A stretch of DNA of 64,000 bases from Anodontia alba (taxonomy: Eukaryota; Mollusca; Bivalvia; Lucinida; Lucinidae). The stretch covers positions 43,477,668 through 43,541,667 of the forward strand of contig OZ024825.1 in the NCBI GenBank assembly GCA_964016985.1, written 5' to 3'. Of the stretch, positions 14,301 to 29,300 are shown one piece after another; positions within the stretch are counted from its first letter, which is position 1, and every line of letters starts with the position of its first letter. The notes beneath the pieces are model-generated. The model saw only the letters and a program-made list of their open reading frames with translations, ran no database searches and was not told the DNA's origin. The position numbers and the translations under genes are program-made.

Positions 14301-17300
14301 GATTTTCATGACCGCGGACCTGCGACAAATTGTCATTTTTGGGCATTTCACAAACTTGCATATTTTTCATCCAAATGAACAAATCTTTACATTTCAAGTG
14401 TCCTGTAATCAACTGGTGGTGATTTTCATCAATTTGAAAGACTTTTTGGAAAGTCCAAAAAAATTGAAATTTTTCATGACCGCGGACCTGCGAGAAAAAT
14501 GTCATTTTTGGGCATTTCACAAACTTGCATATTTCTCACCCAAATGAGCATATATTTACATTTCAAGTGTCCTGTGGTCAACTGATGGTGGTTTTCATCA
14601 TTTTAAAAGGCTTTTTGAAGAGTCGAAAAAATTGAAGATTTTCATGACCGCGGACCTGCGACAAATTGTCATTTTTGGGCATTTCACAAACTTGCATATT
14701 TTTCATCCAAATGAACAAATCTTTACATTTCAAGTGTCCTGTAATCAACTGGTGGTGATTTTCATCAATTTGAAAGACTTTTTGGAAAGTCCAAAAAAAT
14801 TGAAATTTTTCATGACCGCGGACCTGCGAGAAAAATGTCATTTTTGGGCATTTCACAAACTTGCATATTTCTCACCCAAATGAGCATATATTTACATTTC
14901 AAGTGTCCTGTGGTCAACTGATGGTGGTTTTCATCATTTTAAAAGGCTTTTTGAAGAGTCGAAAAAATTGAAGATTTTCATGACCGCGGACCTGCGACAA
15001 ATTGTCATTTTTGGGCATTTCACAAACTTGCATATTTTTCATCCAAATGAACAAATCTTTACATTTCAAGTGTCCTGTAATCAACTGGTGGTGATTTTCA
15101 TCAATTTGAAAGACTTTTTGGAAAGTCCAAAAAAATTGAAATTTTTCATGACCGCGGACCTGCGAGAAAAATGTCATTTTTGGGCATTTCACAAACTTGC
15201 ATATTTCTCACCCAAATGAGCATATATTTACATTTCAAGTGTCCTGTGGTCAACTGATGGTGGTTTTCATCATTTTAAAAGGCTTTTTGAAGAGTCGAAA
15301 AAATTGAAGATTTTCATGACCGCGGACCTGCGACAAATTGTCATTTTTGGGCATTTCACAAACTTGCATATTTTTCATCCAAATGAACAAATCTTTACAT
15401 TTCAAGTGTCCTGTAATCAACTGGTGGTGATTTTCATCAATTTGAAAGACTTTTTGGAAAGTCCAAAAAAATTGAAATTTTTCATGACCGCGGACCTGCG
15501 AGAAAAATGTCATTTTTGGGCATTTCACAAACTTGCATATTTCTCACCCAAATGAGCATATATTTACATTTCAAGTGTCCTGTGGTCAACTGATGGTGGT
15601 TTTCATCATTTTAAAAGGCTTTTTGAAGAGTCGAAAAAATTGAAGATTTTCATGACCGCGGACCTGCGACAAATTGTCATTTTTGGGCATTTCACAAACT
15701 TGCATATTTTTCATCCAAATGAACAAATCTTTACATTTCAAGTGTCCTGTAATCAACTGGTGGTGATTTTCATCAATTTGAAAGACTTTTTGGAAAGTCC
15801 AAAAAAATTGAAATTTTTCATGACCGCGGACCTGCGAGAAAAATGTCATTTTTGGGCATTTCACAAACTTGCATATTTCTCACCCAAATGAGCATATATT
15901 TACATTTCAAGTGTCCTGTGGTCAACTGATGGTGGTTTTCATCATTTTAAAAGGCTTTTTGAAGAGTCGAAAAAATTGAAGATTTTCATGACCGCGGACC
16001 TGCGACAAATTGTCATTTTTGGGCATTTCACAAACTTGCATATTTTTCATCCAAATGAACAAATCTTTACATTTCAAGTGTCCTGTAATCAACTGGTGGT
16101 GATTTTCATCAATTTGAAAGACTTTTTGGAAAGTCCAAAAAAATTGAAATTTTTCATGACCGCGGACCTGCGAGAAAAATGTCATTTTTGGGCATTTCAC
16201 AAACTTGCATATTTCTCACCCAAATGAGCATATATTTACATTTCAAGTGTCCTGTGGTCAACTGATGGTGGTTTTCATCATTTTAAAAGGCTTTTTGAAG
16301 AGTCGAAAAAATTGAAGATTTTCATGACCGCGGACCTGCGACAAATTGTCATTTTTGGGCATTTCACAAACTTGCATATTTTTCATCCAAATGAACAAAT
16401 CTTTACATTTCAAGTGTCCTGTAATCAACTGGTGGTGATTTTCATCAATTTGAAAGACTTTTTGGAAAGTCCAAAAAAATTGAAATTTTTCATGACCGCG
16501 GACCTGCGAGAAAAATGTCATTTTTGGGCATTTCACAAACTTGCATATTTCTCACCCAAATGAGCATATATTTACATTTCAAGTGTCCTGTGGTCAACTG
16601 ATGGTGGTTTTCATCATTTTAAAAGGCTTTTTGAAGAGTCGAAAAAATTGAAGATTTTCATGACCGCGGACCTGCGACAAATTGTCATTTTTGGGCATTT
16701 CACAAACTTGCATATTTTTCATCCAAATGAACAAATCTTTACATTTCAAGTGTCCTGTAATCAACTGGTGGTGATTTTCATCAATTTGAAAGACTTTTTG
16801 GAAAGTCCAAAAAAATTGAAATTTTTCATGACCGCGGACCTGCGAGAAAAATGTCATTTTTGGGCATTTCACAAACTTGCATATTTCTCACCCAAATGAG
16901 CATATATTTACATTTCAAGTGTCCTGTGGTCAACTGATGGTGGTTTTCATCATTTTAAAAGGCTTTTTGAAGAGTCGAAAAAATTGAAGATTTTCATGAC
17001 CGCGGACCTGCGACAAATTGTCATTTTTGGGCATTTCACAAACTTGCATATTTTTCATCCAAATGAACAAATCTTTACATTTCAAGTGTCCTGTAATCAA
17101 CTGGTGGTGATTTTCATCAATTTGAAAGACTTTTTGGAAAGTCCAAAAAAATTGAAATTTTTCATGACCGCGGACCTGCGAGAAAAATGTCATTTTTGGG
17201 CATTTCACAAACTTGCATATTTCTCACCCAAATGAGCATATATTTACATTTCAAGTGTCCTGTGGTCAACTGATGGTGGTTTTCATCATTTTAAAAGGCT

Positions 17301-20300
17301 TTTTGAAGAGTCGAAAAAATTGAAGATTTTCATGACCGCGGACCTGCGACAAATTGTCATTTTTGGGCATTTCACAAACTTGCATATTTTTCATCCAAAT
17401 GAACAAATCTTTACATTTCAAGTGTCCTGTAATCAACTGGTGGTGATTTTCATCAATTTGAAAGACTTTTTGGAAAGTCCAAAAAAATTGAAATTTTTCA
17501 TGACCGCGGACCTGCGAGAAAAATGTCATTTTTGGGCATTTCACAAACTTGCATATTTCTCACCCAAATGAGCATATATTTACATTTCAAGTGTCCTGTG
17601 GTCAACTGATGGTGGTTTTCATCATTTTAAAAGGCTTTTTGAAGAGTCGAAAAAATTGAAGATTTTCATGACCGCGGACCTGCGACAAATTGTCATTTTT
17701 GGGCATTTCACAAACTTGCATATTTTTCATCCAAATGAACAAATCTTTACATTTCAAGTGTCCTGTAATCAACTGGTGGTGATTTTCATCAATTTGAAAG
17801 ACTTTTTGGAAAGTCCAAAAAAATTGAAATTTTTCATGACCGCGGACCTGCGAGAAAAATGTCATTTTTGGGCATTTCACAAACTTGCATATTTCTCACC
17901 CAAATGAGCATATATTTACATTTCAAGTGTCCTGTGGTCAACTGATGGTGGTTTTCATCATTTTAAAAGGCTTTTTGAAGAGTCGAAAAAATTGAAGATT
18001 TTCATGACCGCGGACCTGCGACAAATTGTCATTTTTGGGCATTTCACAAACTTGCATATTTTTCATCCAAATGAACAAATCTTTACATTTCAAGTGTCCT
18101 GTAATCAACTGGTGGTGATTTTCATCAATTTGAAAGACTTTTTGGAAAGTCCAAAAAAATTGAAATTTTTCATGACCGCGGACCTGCGAGAAAAATGTCA
18201 TTTTTGGGCATTTCACAAACTTGCATATTTCTCACCCAAATGAGCATATATTTACATTTCAAGTGTCCTGTGGTCAACTGATGGTGGTTTTCATCATTTT
18301 AAAAGGCTTTTTGAAGAGTCGAAAAAATTGAAGATTTTCATGACCGCGGACCTGCGACAAATTGTCATTTTTGGGCATTTCACAAACTTGCATATTTTTC
18401 ATCCAAATGAACAAATCTTTACATTTCAAGTGTCCTGTAATCAACTGGTGGTGATTTTCATCAATTTGAAAGACTTTTTGGAAAGTCCAAAAAAATTGAA
18501 ATTTTTCATGACCGCGGACCTGCGAGAAAAATGTCATTTTTGGGCATTTCACAAACTTGCATATTTCTCACCCAAATGAGCATATATTTACATTTCAAGT
18601 GTCCTGTGGTCAACTGATGGTGGTTTTCATCATTTTAAAAGGCTTTTTGAAGAGTCGAAAAAATTGAAGATTTTCATGACCGCGGACCTGCGACAAATTG
18701 TCATTTTTGGGCATTTCACAAACTTGCATATTTTTCATCCAAATGAACAAATCTTTACATTTCAAGTGTCCTGTAATCAACTGGTGGTGATTTTCATCAA
18801 TTTGAAAGACTTTTTGGAAAGTCCAAAAAAATTGAAATTTTTCATGACCGCGGACCTGCGAGAAAAATGTCATTTTTGGGCATTTCACAAACTTGCATAT
18901 TTCTCACCCAAATGAGCATATATTTACATTTCAAGTGTCCTGTGGTCAACTGATGGTGGTTTTCATCATTTTAAAAGGCTTTTTGAAGAGTCGAAAAAAT
19001 TGAAGATTTTCATGACCGCGGACCTGCGACAAATTGTCATTTTTGGGCATTTCACAAACTTGCATATTTCTCACCCAAATGAGCATATATTTACATTTCA
19101 AGTGTCCTGTGGTCAACTGATGGTGGTTTTCATCATTTTAAAAGGCTTTTTGAAGAGTCGAAAAAATTGAAGATTTTCATGACCGCGGACCTGCGACAAA
19201 TTGTCATTTTTGGGCATTTCACAAACTTGCATATTTTTCATCCAAATGAACAAATCTTTACATTTCAAGTGTCCTGTAATCAACTGGTGGTGATTTTCAT
19301 CAATTTGAAAGACTTTTTGGAAAGTCCAAAAAAATTGAAATTTTTCATGACCGCGGACCTGCGAGAAAAATGTCATTTTTGGGCATTTCACAAACTTGCA
19401 TATTTCTCACCCAAATGAGCATATATTTACATTTCAAGTGTCCTGTGGTCAACTGATGGTGGTTTTCATCATTTTAAAAGGCTTTTTGAAGAGTCGAAAA
19501 AATTGAAGATTTTCATGACCGCGGACCTGCGACAAATTGTCATTTTTGGGCATTTCACAAACTTGCATATTTTTCATCCAAATGAACAAATCTTTACATT
19601 TCAAGTGTCCTGTAATCAACTGGTGGTGATTTTCATCAATTTGAAAGACTTTTTGGAAAGTCCAAAAAAATTGAAATTTTTCATGACCGCGGACCTGCGA
19701 GAAAAATGTCATTTTTGGGCATTTCACAAACTTGCATATTTCTCACCCAAATGAGCATATATTTACATTTCAAGTGTCCTGTGGTCAACTGATGGTGGTT
19801 TTCATCATTTTAAAAGGCTTTTTGAAGAGTCGAAAAAATTGAAGATTTTCATGACCGCGGACCTGCGACAAATTGTCATTTTTGGGCATTTCACAAACTT
19901 GCATATTTTTCATCCAAATGAACAAATCTTTACATTTCAAGTGTCCTGTAATCAACTGGTGGTGATTTTCATCAATTTGAAAGACTTTTTGGAAAGTCCA
20001 AAAAAATTGAAATTTTTCATGACCGCGGACCTGCGAGAAAAATGTCATTTTTGGGCATTTCACAAACTTGCATATTTCTCACCCAAATGAGCATATATTT
20101 ACATTTCAAGTGTCCTGTGGTCAACTGATGGTGGTTTTCATCATTTTAAAAGGCTTTTTGAAGAGTCGAAAAAATTGAAGATTTTCATGACCGCGGACCT
20201 GCGACAAATTGTCATTTTTGGGCATTTCACAAACTTGCATATTTTTCATCCAAATGAACAAATCTTTACATTTCAAGTGTCCTGTAATCAACTGGTGGTG

Positions 20301-23300
20301 ATTTTCATCAATTTGAAAGACTTTTTGGAAAGTCCAAAAAAATTGAAATTTTTCATGACCGCGGACCTGCGAGAAAAATGTCATTTTTGGGCATTTCACA
20401 AACTTGCATATTTCTCACCCAAATGAGCATATATTTACATTTCAAGTGTCCTGTGGTCAACTGATGGTGGTTTTCATCATTTTAAAAGGCTTTTTGAAGA
20501 GTCGAAAAAATTGAAGATTTTCATGACCGCGGACCTGCGACAAATTGTCATTTTTGGGCATTTCACAAACTTGCATATTTTTCATCCAAATGAACAAATC
20601 TTTACATTTCAAGTGTCCTGTAATCAACTGGTGGTGATTTTCATCAATTTGAAAGACTTTTTGGAAAGTCCAAAAAAATTGAAATTTTTCATGACCGCGG
20701 ACCTGCGAGAAAAATGTCATTTTTGGGCATTTCACAAACTTGCATATTTCTCACCCAAATGAGCATATATTTACATTTCAAGTGTCCTGTGGTCAACTGA
20801 TGGTGGTTTTCATCATTTTAAAAGGCTTTTTGAAGAGTCGAAAAAATTGAAGATTTTCATGACCGCGGACCTGCGACAAATTGTCATTTTTGGGCATTTC
20901 ACAAACTTGCATATTTTTCATCCAAATGAACAAATCTTTACATTTCAAGTGTCCTGTAATCAACTGGTGGTGATTTTCATCAATTTGAAAGACTTTTTGG
21001 AAAGTCCAAAAAAATTGAAATTTTTCATGACCGCGGACCTGCGAGAAAAATGTCATTTTTGGGCATTTCACAAACTTGCATATTTCTCACCCAAATGAGC
21101 ATATATTTACATTTCAAGTGTCCTGTGGTCAACTGATGGTGGTTTTCATCATTTTAAAAGGCTTTTTGAAGAGTCGAAAAAATTGAAGATTTTCATGACC
21201 GCGGACCTGCGACAAATTGTCATTTTTGGGCATTTCACAAACTTGCATATTTTTCATCCAAATGAACAAATCTTTACATTTCAAGTGTCCTGTAATCAAC
21301 TGGTGGTGATTTTCATCAATTTGAAAGACTTTTTGGAAAGTCCAAAAAAATTGAAATTTTTCATGACCGCGGACCTGCGAGAAAAATGTCATTTTTGGGC
21401 ATTTCACAAACTTGCATATTTCTCACCCAAATGAGCATATATTTACATTTCAAGTGTCCTGTGGTCAACTGATGGTGGTTTTCATCATTTTAAAAGGCTT
21501 TTTGAAGAGTCGAAAAAATTGAAGATTTTCATGACCGCGGACCTGCGACAAATTGTCATTTTTGGGCATTTCACAAACTTGCATATTTTTCATCCAAATG
21601 AACAAATCTTTACATTTCAAGTGTCCTGTAATCAACTGGTGGTGATTTTCATCAATTTGAAAGACTTTTTGGAAAGTCCAAAAAAATTGAAATTTTTCAT
21701 GACCGCGGACCTGCGAGAAAAATGTCATTTTTGGGCATTTCACAAACTTGCATATTTCTCACCCAAATGAGCATATATTTACATTTCAAGTGTCCTGTGG
21801 TCAACTGATGGTGGTTTTCATCATTTTAAAAGGCTTTTTGAAGAGTCGAAAAAATTGAAGATTTTCATGACCGCGGACCTGCGACAAATTGTCATTTTTG
21901 GGCATTTCACAAACTTGCATATTTTTCATCCAAATGAACAAATCTTTACATTTCAAGTGTCCTGTAATCAACTGGTGGTGATTTTCATCAATTTGAAAGA
22001 CTTTTTGGAAAGTCCAAAAAAATTGAAATTTTTCATGACCGCGGACCTGCGAGAAAAATGTCATTTTTGGGCATTTCACAAACTTGCATATTTCTCACCC
22101 AAATGAGCATATATTTACATTTCAAGTGTCCTGTGGTCAACTGATGGTGGTTTTCATCATTTTAAAAGGCTTTTTGAAGAGTCGAAAAAATTGAAGATTT
22201 TCATGACCGCGGACCTGCGACAAATTGTCATTTTTGGGCATTTCACAAACTTGCATATTTTTCATCCAAATGAACAAATCTTTACATTTCAAGTGTCCTG
22301 TAATCAACTGGTGGTGATTTTCATCAATTTGAAAGACTTTTTGGAAAGTCCAAAAAAATTGAAATTTTTCATGACCGCGGACCTGCGAGAAAAATGTCAT
22401 TTTTGGGCATTTCACAAACTTGCATATTTCTCACCCAAATGAGCATATATTTACATTTCAAGTGTCCTGTGGTCAACTGATGGTGGTTTTCATCATTTTA
22501 AAAGGCTTTTTGAAGAGTCGAAAAAATTGAAGATTTTCATGACCGCGGACCTGCGACAAATTGTCATTTTTGGGCATTTCACAAACTTGCATATTTTTCA
22601 TCCAAATGAACAAATCTTTACATTTCAAGTGTCCTGTAATCAACTGGTGGTGATTTTCATCAATTTGAAAGACTTTTTGGAAAGTCCAAAAAAATTGAAA
22701 TTTTTCATGACCGCGGACCTGCGAGAAAAATGTCATTTTTGGGCATTTCACAAACTTGCATATTTCTCACCCAAATGAGCATATATTTACATTTCAAGTG
22801 TCCTGTGGTCAACTGATGGTGGTTTTCATCATTTTAAAAGGCTTTTTGAAGAGTCGAAAAAATTGAAGATTTTCATGACCGCGGACCTGCGACAAATTGT
22901 CATTTTTGGGCATTTCACAAACTTGCATATTTTTCATCCAAATGAACAAATCTTTACATTTCAAGTGTCCTGTAATCAACTGGTGGTGATTTTCATCAAT
23001 TTGAAAGACTTTTTGGAAAGTCCAAAAAAATTGAAATTTTTCATGACCGCGGACCTGCGAGAAAAATGTCATTTTTGGGCATTTCACAAACTTGCATATT
23101 TCTCACCCAAATGAGCATATATTTACATTTCAAGTGTCCTGTGGTCAACTGATGGTGGTTTTCATCATTTTAAAAGGCTTTTTGAAGAGTCGAAAAAATT
23201 GAAGATTTTCATGACCGCGGACCTGCGACAAATTGTCATTTTTGGGCATTTCACAAACTTGCATATTTTTCATCCAAATGAACAAATCTTTACATTTCAA

Positions 23301-26300
23301 GTGTCCTGTAATCAACTGGTGGTGATTTTCATCAATTTGAAAGACTTTTTGGAAAGTCCAAAAAAATTGAAATTTTTCATGACCGCGGACCTGCGAGAAA
23401 AATGTCATTTTTGGGCATTTCACAAACTTGCATATTTCTCACCCAAATGAGCATATATTTACATTTCAAGTGTCCTGTGGTCAACTGATGGTGGTTTTCA
23501 TCATTTTAAAAGGCTTTTTGAAGAGTCGAAAAAATTGAAGATTTTCATGACCGCGGACCTGCGACAAATTGTCATTTTTGGGCATTTCACAAACTTGCAT
23601 ATTTTTCATCCAAATGAACAAATCTTTACATTTCAAGTGTCCTGTAATCAACTGGTGGTGATTTTCATCAATTTGAAAGACTTTTTGGAAAGTCCAAAAA
23701 AATTGAAATTTTTCATGACCGCGGACCTGCGAGAAAAATGTCATTTTTGGGCATTTCACAAACTTGCATATTTCTCACCCAAATGAGCATATATTTACAT
23801 TTCAAGTGTCCTGTGGTCAACTGATGGTGGTTTTCATCATTTTAAAAGGCTTTTTGAAGAGTCGAAAAAATTGAAGATTTTCATGACCGCGGACCTGCGA
23901 CAAATTGTCATTTTTGGGCATTTCACAAACTTGCATATTTTTCATCCAAATGAACAAATCTTTACATTTCAAGTGTCCTGTAATCAACTGGTGGTGATTT
24001 TCATCAATTTGAAAGACTTTTTGGAAAGTCCAAAAAAATTGAAATTTTTCATGACCGCGGACCTGCGAGAAAAATGTCATTTTTGGGCATTTCACAAACT
24101 TGCATATTTCTCACCCAAATGAGCATATATTTACATTTCAAGTGTCCTGTGGTCAACTGATGGTGGTTTTCATCATTTTAAAAGGCTTTTTGAAGAGTCG
24201 AAAAAATTGAAGATTTTCATGACCGCGGACCTGCGACAAATTGTCATTTTTGGGCATTTCACAAACTTGCATATTTTTCATCCAAATGAACAAATCTTTA
24301 CATTTCAAGTGTCCTGTAATCAACTGGTGGTGATTTTCATCAATTTGAAAGACTTTTTGGAAAGTCCAAAAAAATTGAAATTTTTCATGACCGCGGACCT
24401 GCGAGAAAAATGTCATTTTTGGGCATTTCACAAACTTGCATATTTCTCACCCAAATGAGCATATATTTACATTTCAAGTGTCCTGCGGTCAACTGATGGT
24501 GGTTTTCATCATTTTAAAAGGCTTTTTGAAGAGTCGAAAAAATTGAAGATTTTCATGACCGCGGACCTGCGACAAATTGTCATTTTTGGGCATTTCACAA
24601 ACTTGCATATTTTTCATCCAAATGAACAAATCTTTACATTTCAAGTGTCCTGTAATCAACTGGTGGTGATTTTCATCAATTTGAAAGACTTTTTGGAAAG
24701 TCCAAAAAAATTGAAATTTTTCATGACCGCGGACCTGCGAGAAAAATGTCATTTTTGGGCATTTCACAAACTTGCATATTTCTCACCCAAATGAGCATAT
24801 ATTTACATTTCAAGTGTCCTGTGGTCAACTGATGGTGGTTTTCATCATTTTAAAAGGCTTTTTGAAGAGTCGAAAAAATTGAAGATTTTCATGACCGCGG
24901 ACCTGCGACAAATTGTCATTTTTGGGCATTTCACAAACTTGCATATTTTTCATCCAAATGAACAAATCTTTACATTTCAAGTGTCCTGTAATCAACTGGT
25001 GGTGATTTTCATCAATTTGAAAGACTTTTTGGAAAGTCCAAAAAAATTGAAATTTTTCATGACCGCGGACCTGCGAGAAAAATGTCATTTTTGGGCATTT
25101 CACAAACTTGCATATTTCTCACCCAAATGAGCATATATTTACATTTCAAGTGTCCTGTGGTCAACTGATGGTGGTTTTCATCATTTTAAAAGGCTTTTTG
25201 AAGAGTCGAAAAAATTGAAGATTTTCATGACCGCGGACCTGCGACAAATTGTCATTTTTGGGCATTTCACAAACTTGCATATTTTTCATCCAAATGAACA
25301 AATCTTTACATTTCAAGTGTCCTGTAATCAACTGGTGGTGATTTTCATCAATTTGAAAGACTTTTTGGAAAGTCCAAAAAAATTGAAATTTTTCATGACC
25401 GCGGACCTGCGAGAAAAATGTCATTTTTGGGCATTTCACAAACTTGCATATTTCTCACCCAAATGAGCATATATTTACATTTCAAGTGTCCTGTGGTCAA
25501 CTGATGGTGGTTTTCATCATTTTAAAAGGCTTTTTGAAGAGTCGAAAAAATTGAAGATTTTCATGACCGCGGACCTGCGACAAATGGTCATTTTTGGGCA
25601 TTTCACAAACTTGCATATTTTTCATCCAAATGAACAAATCTTTACATTTCAAGTGTCCTGTAATCAACTGGTGGTGATTTTCATCAATTTGAAAGACTTT
25701 TTGGAAAGTCCAAAAAAATTGAAATTTTTCATGACCGCGGACCTGCGAGAAAAATGTCATTTTTGGGCATTTCACAAACTTGCATATTTCTCACCCAAAT
25801 GAGCATATATTTACATTTCAAGTGTCCTGTGGTCAACTGATGGTGGTTTTCATCATTTTAAAAGGCTTTTTGAAGAGTCGAAAAAATTGAAGATTTTCAT
25901 GACCGCGGACCTGCGACAAATTGTCATTTTTGGGCATTTCACAAACTTGCATATTTTTCATCCAAATGAACAAATCTTTACATTTCAAGTGTCCTGTAAT
26001 CAACTGGTGGTGATTTTCATCAATTTGAAAGACTTTTTGGAAAGTCCAAAAAAATTGAAATTTTTCATGACCGCGGACCTGCGAGAAAAATGTCATTTTT
26101 GGGCATTTCACAAACTTGCATATTTCTCACCCAAATGAGCATATATTTACATTTCAAGTGTCCTGTGGTCAACTGATGGTGGTTTTCATCATTTTAAAAG
26201 GCTTTTTGAAGAGTCGAAAAAATTGAAGATTTTCATGACCGCGGACCTGCGACAAATTGTCATTTTTGGGCATTTCACAAACTTGCATATTTTTCATCCA

Positions 26301-29300
26301 AATGAACAAATCTTTACATTTCAAGTGTCCTGTAATCAACTGGTGGTGATTTTCATCAATTTGAAAGACTTTTTGGAAAGTCCAAAAAAATTGAAATTTT
26401 TCATGACCGCGGACCTGCGAGAAAAATGTCATTTTTGGGCATTTCACAAACTTGCATATTTCTCACCCAAATGAGCATATATTTACATTTCAAGTGTCCT
26501 GTGGTCAACTGATGGTGGTTTTCATCATTTTAAAAGGCTTTTTGAAGAGTCGAAAAAATTGAAGATTTTCATGACCGCGGACCTGCGACAAATTGTCATT
26601 TTTGGGCATTTCACAAACTTGCATATTTTTCATCCAAATGAACAAATCTTTACATTTCAAGTGTCCTGTAATCAACTGGTGGTGATTTTCATCAATTTGA
26701 AAGACTTTTTGGAAAGTCCAAAAAAATTGAAATTTTTCATGACCGCGGACCTGCGAGAAAAATGTCATTTTTGGGCATTTCACAAACTTGCATATTTCTC
26801 ACCCAAATGAGCATATATTTACATTTCAAGTGTCCTGTGGTCAACTGATGGTGGTTTTCATCATTTTAAAAGGCTTTTTGAAGAGTCGAAAAAATTGAAG
26901 ATTTTCATGACCGCGGACCTGCGACAAATTGTCATTTTTGGGCATTTCACAAACTTGCATATTTTTCATCCAAATGAACAAATCTTTACATTTCAAGTGT
27001 CCTGTAATCAACTGGTGGTGATTTTCATCAATTTGAAAGACTTTTTGGAAAGTCCAAAAAAATTGAAATTTTTCATGACCGCGGACCTGCGAGAAAAATG
27101 TCATTTTTGGGCATTTCACAAACTTGCATATTTCTCACCCAAATGAGCATATATTTACATTTCAAGTGTCCTGTGGTCAACTGATGGTGGTTTTCATCAT
27201 TTTAAAAGGCTTTTTGAAGAGTCGAAAAAATTGAAGATTTTCATGACCGCGGACCTGCGACAAATTGTCATTTTTGGGCATTTCACAAACTTGCATATTT
27301 TTCATCCAAATGAACAAATCTTTACATTTCAAGTGTCCTGTAATCAACTGGTGGTGATTTTCATCAATTTGAAAGACTTTTTGGAAAGTCCAAAAAAATT
27401 GAAATTTTTCATGACCGCGGACCTGCGAGAAAAATGTCATTTTTGGGCATTTCACAAACTTGCATATTTCTCACCCAAATGAGCATATATTTACATTTCA
27501 AGTGTCCTGTGGTCAACTGATGGTGGTTTTCATCATTTTAAAAGGCTTTTTGAAGAGTCGAAAAAATTGAAGATTTTCATGACCGCGGACCTGCGACAAA
27601 TTGTCATTTTTGGGCATTTCACAAACTTGCATATTTTTCATCCAAATGAACAAATCTTTACATTTCAAGTGTCCTGTAATCAACTGGTGGTGATTTTCAT
27701 CAATTTGAAAGACTTTTTGGAAAGTCCAAAAAAATTGAAATTTTTCATGACCGCGGACCTGCGAGAAAAATGTCATTTTTGGGCATTTCACAAACTTGCA
27801 TATTTCTCACCCAAATGAGCATATATTTACATTTCAAGTGTCCTGCGGTCAACTGATGGTGGTTTTCATCATTTTAAAAGGCTTTTTGAAGAGTCGAAAA
27901 AATTGAAGATTTTCATGACCGCGGACCTGCGACAAATTGTCATTTTTGGGCATTTCACAAACTTGCATATTTTTCATCCAAATGAACAAATCTTTACATT
28001 TCAAGTGTCCTGTAATCAACTGGTGGTGATTTTCATCAATTTGAAAGACTTTTTGGAAAGTCCAAAAAAATTGAAATTTTTCATGACCGCGGACCTGCGA
28101 GAAAAATGTCATTTTTGGGCATTTCACAAACTTGCATATTTCTCACCCAAATGAGCATATATTTACATTTCAAGTGTCCTGTGGTCAACTGATGGTGGTT
28201 TTCATCATTTTAAAAGGCTTTTTGAAGAGTCGAAAAAATTGAAGATTTTCATGACCGCGGACCTGCGACAAATTGTCATTTTTGGGCATTTCACAAACTT
28301 GCATATTTTTCATCCAAATGAACAAATCTTTACATTTCAAGTGTCCTGTAATCAACTGGTGGTGATTTTCATCAATTTGAAAGACTTTTTGGAAAGTCCA
28401 AAAAAATTGAAATTTTTCATGACCGCGGACCTGCGAGAAAAATGTCATTTTTGGGCATTTCACAAACTTGCATATTTCTCACCCAAATGAGCATATATTT
28501 ACATTTCAAGTGTCCTGTGGTCAACTGATGGTGGTTTTCATCATTTTAAAAGGCTTTTTGAAGAGTCGAAAAAATTGAAGATTTTCATGACCGCGGACCT
28601 GCGACAAATTGTCATTTTTGGGCATTTCACAAACTTGCATATTTTTCATCCAAATGAACAAATCTTTACATTTCAAGTGTCCTGTAATCAACTGGTGGTG
28701 ATTTTCATCAATTTGAAAGACTTTTTGGAAAGTCCAAAAAAATTGAAATTTTTCATGACCGCGGACCTGCGAGAAAAATGTCATTTTTGGGCATTTCACA
28801 AACTTGCATATTTCTCACCCAAATGAGCATATATTTACATTTCAAGTGTCCTGTGGTCAACTGATGGTGGTTTTCATCATTTTAAAAGGCTTTTTGAAGA
28901 GTCGAAAAAATTGAAGATTTTCATGACCGCGGACCTGCGACAAATGGTCATTTTTGGGCATTTCACAAACTTGCATATTTTTCATCCAAATGAACAAATC
29001 TTTACATTTCAAGTGTCCTGTAATCAACTGGTGGTGATTTTCATCAATTTGAAAGACTTTTTGGAAAGTCCAAAAAAATTGAAATTTTTCATGACCGCGG
29101 ACCTGCGAGAAAAATGTCATTTTTGGGCATTTCACAAACTTGCATATTTCTCACCCAAATGAGCATATATTTACATTTCAAGTGTCCTGCGGTCAACTGA
29201 TGGTGGTTTTCATCATTTTAAAAGGCTTTTTGAAGAGTCGAAAAAATTGAAGATTTTCATGACCGCGGACCTGCGACAAATTGTCATTTTTGGGCATTTC

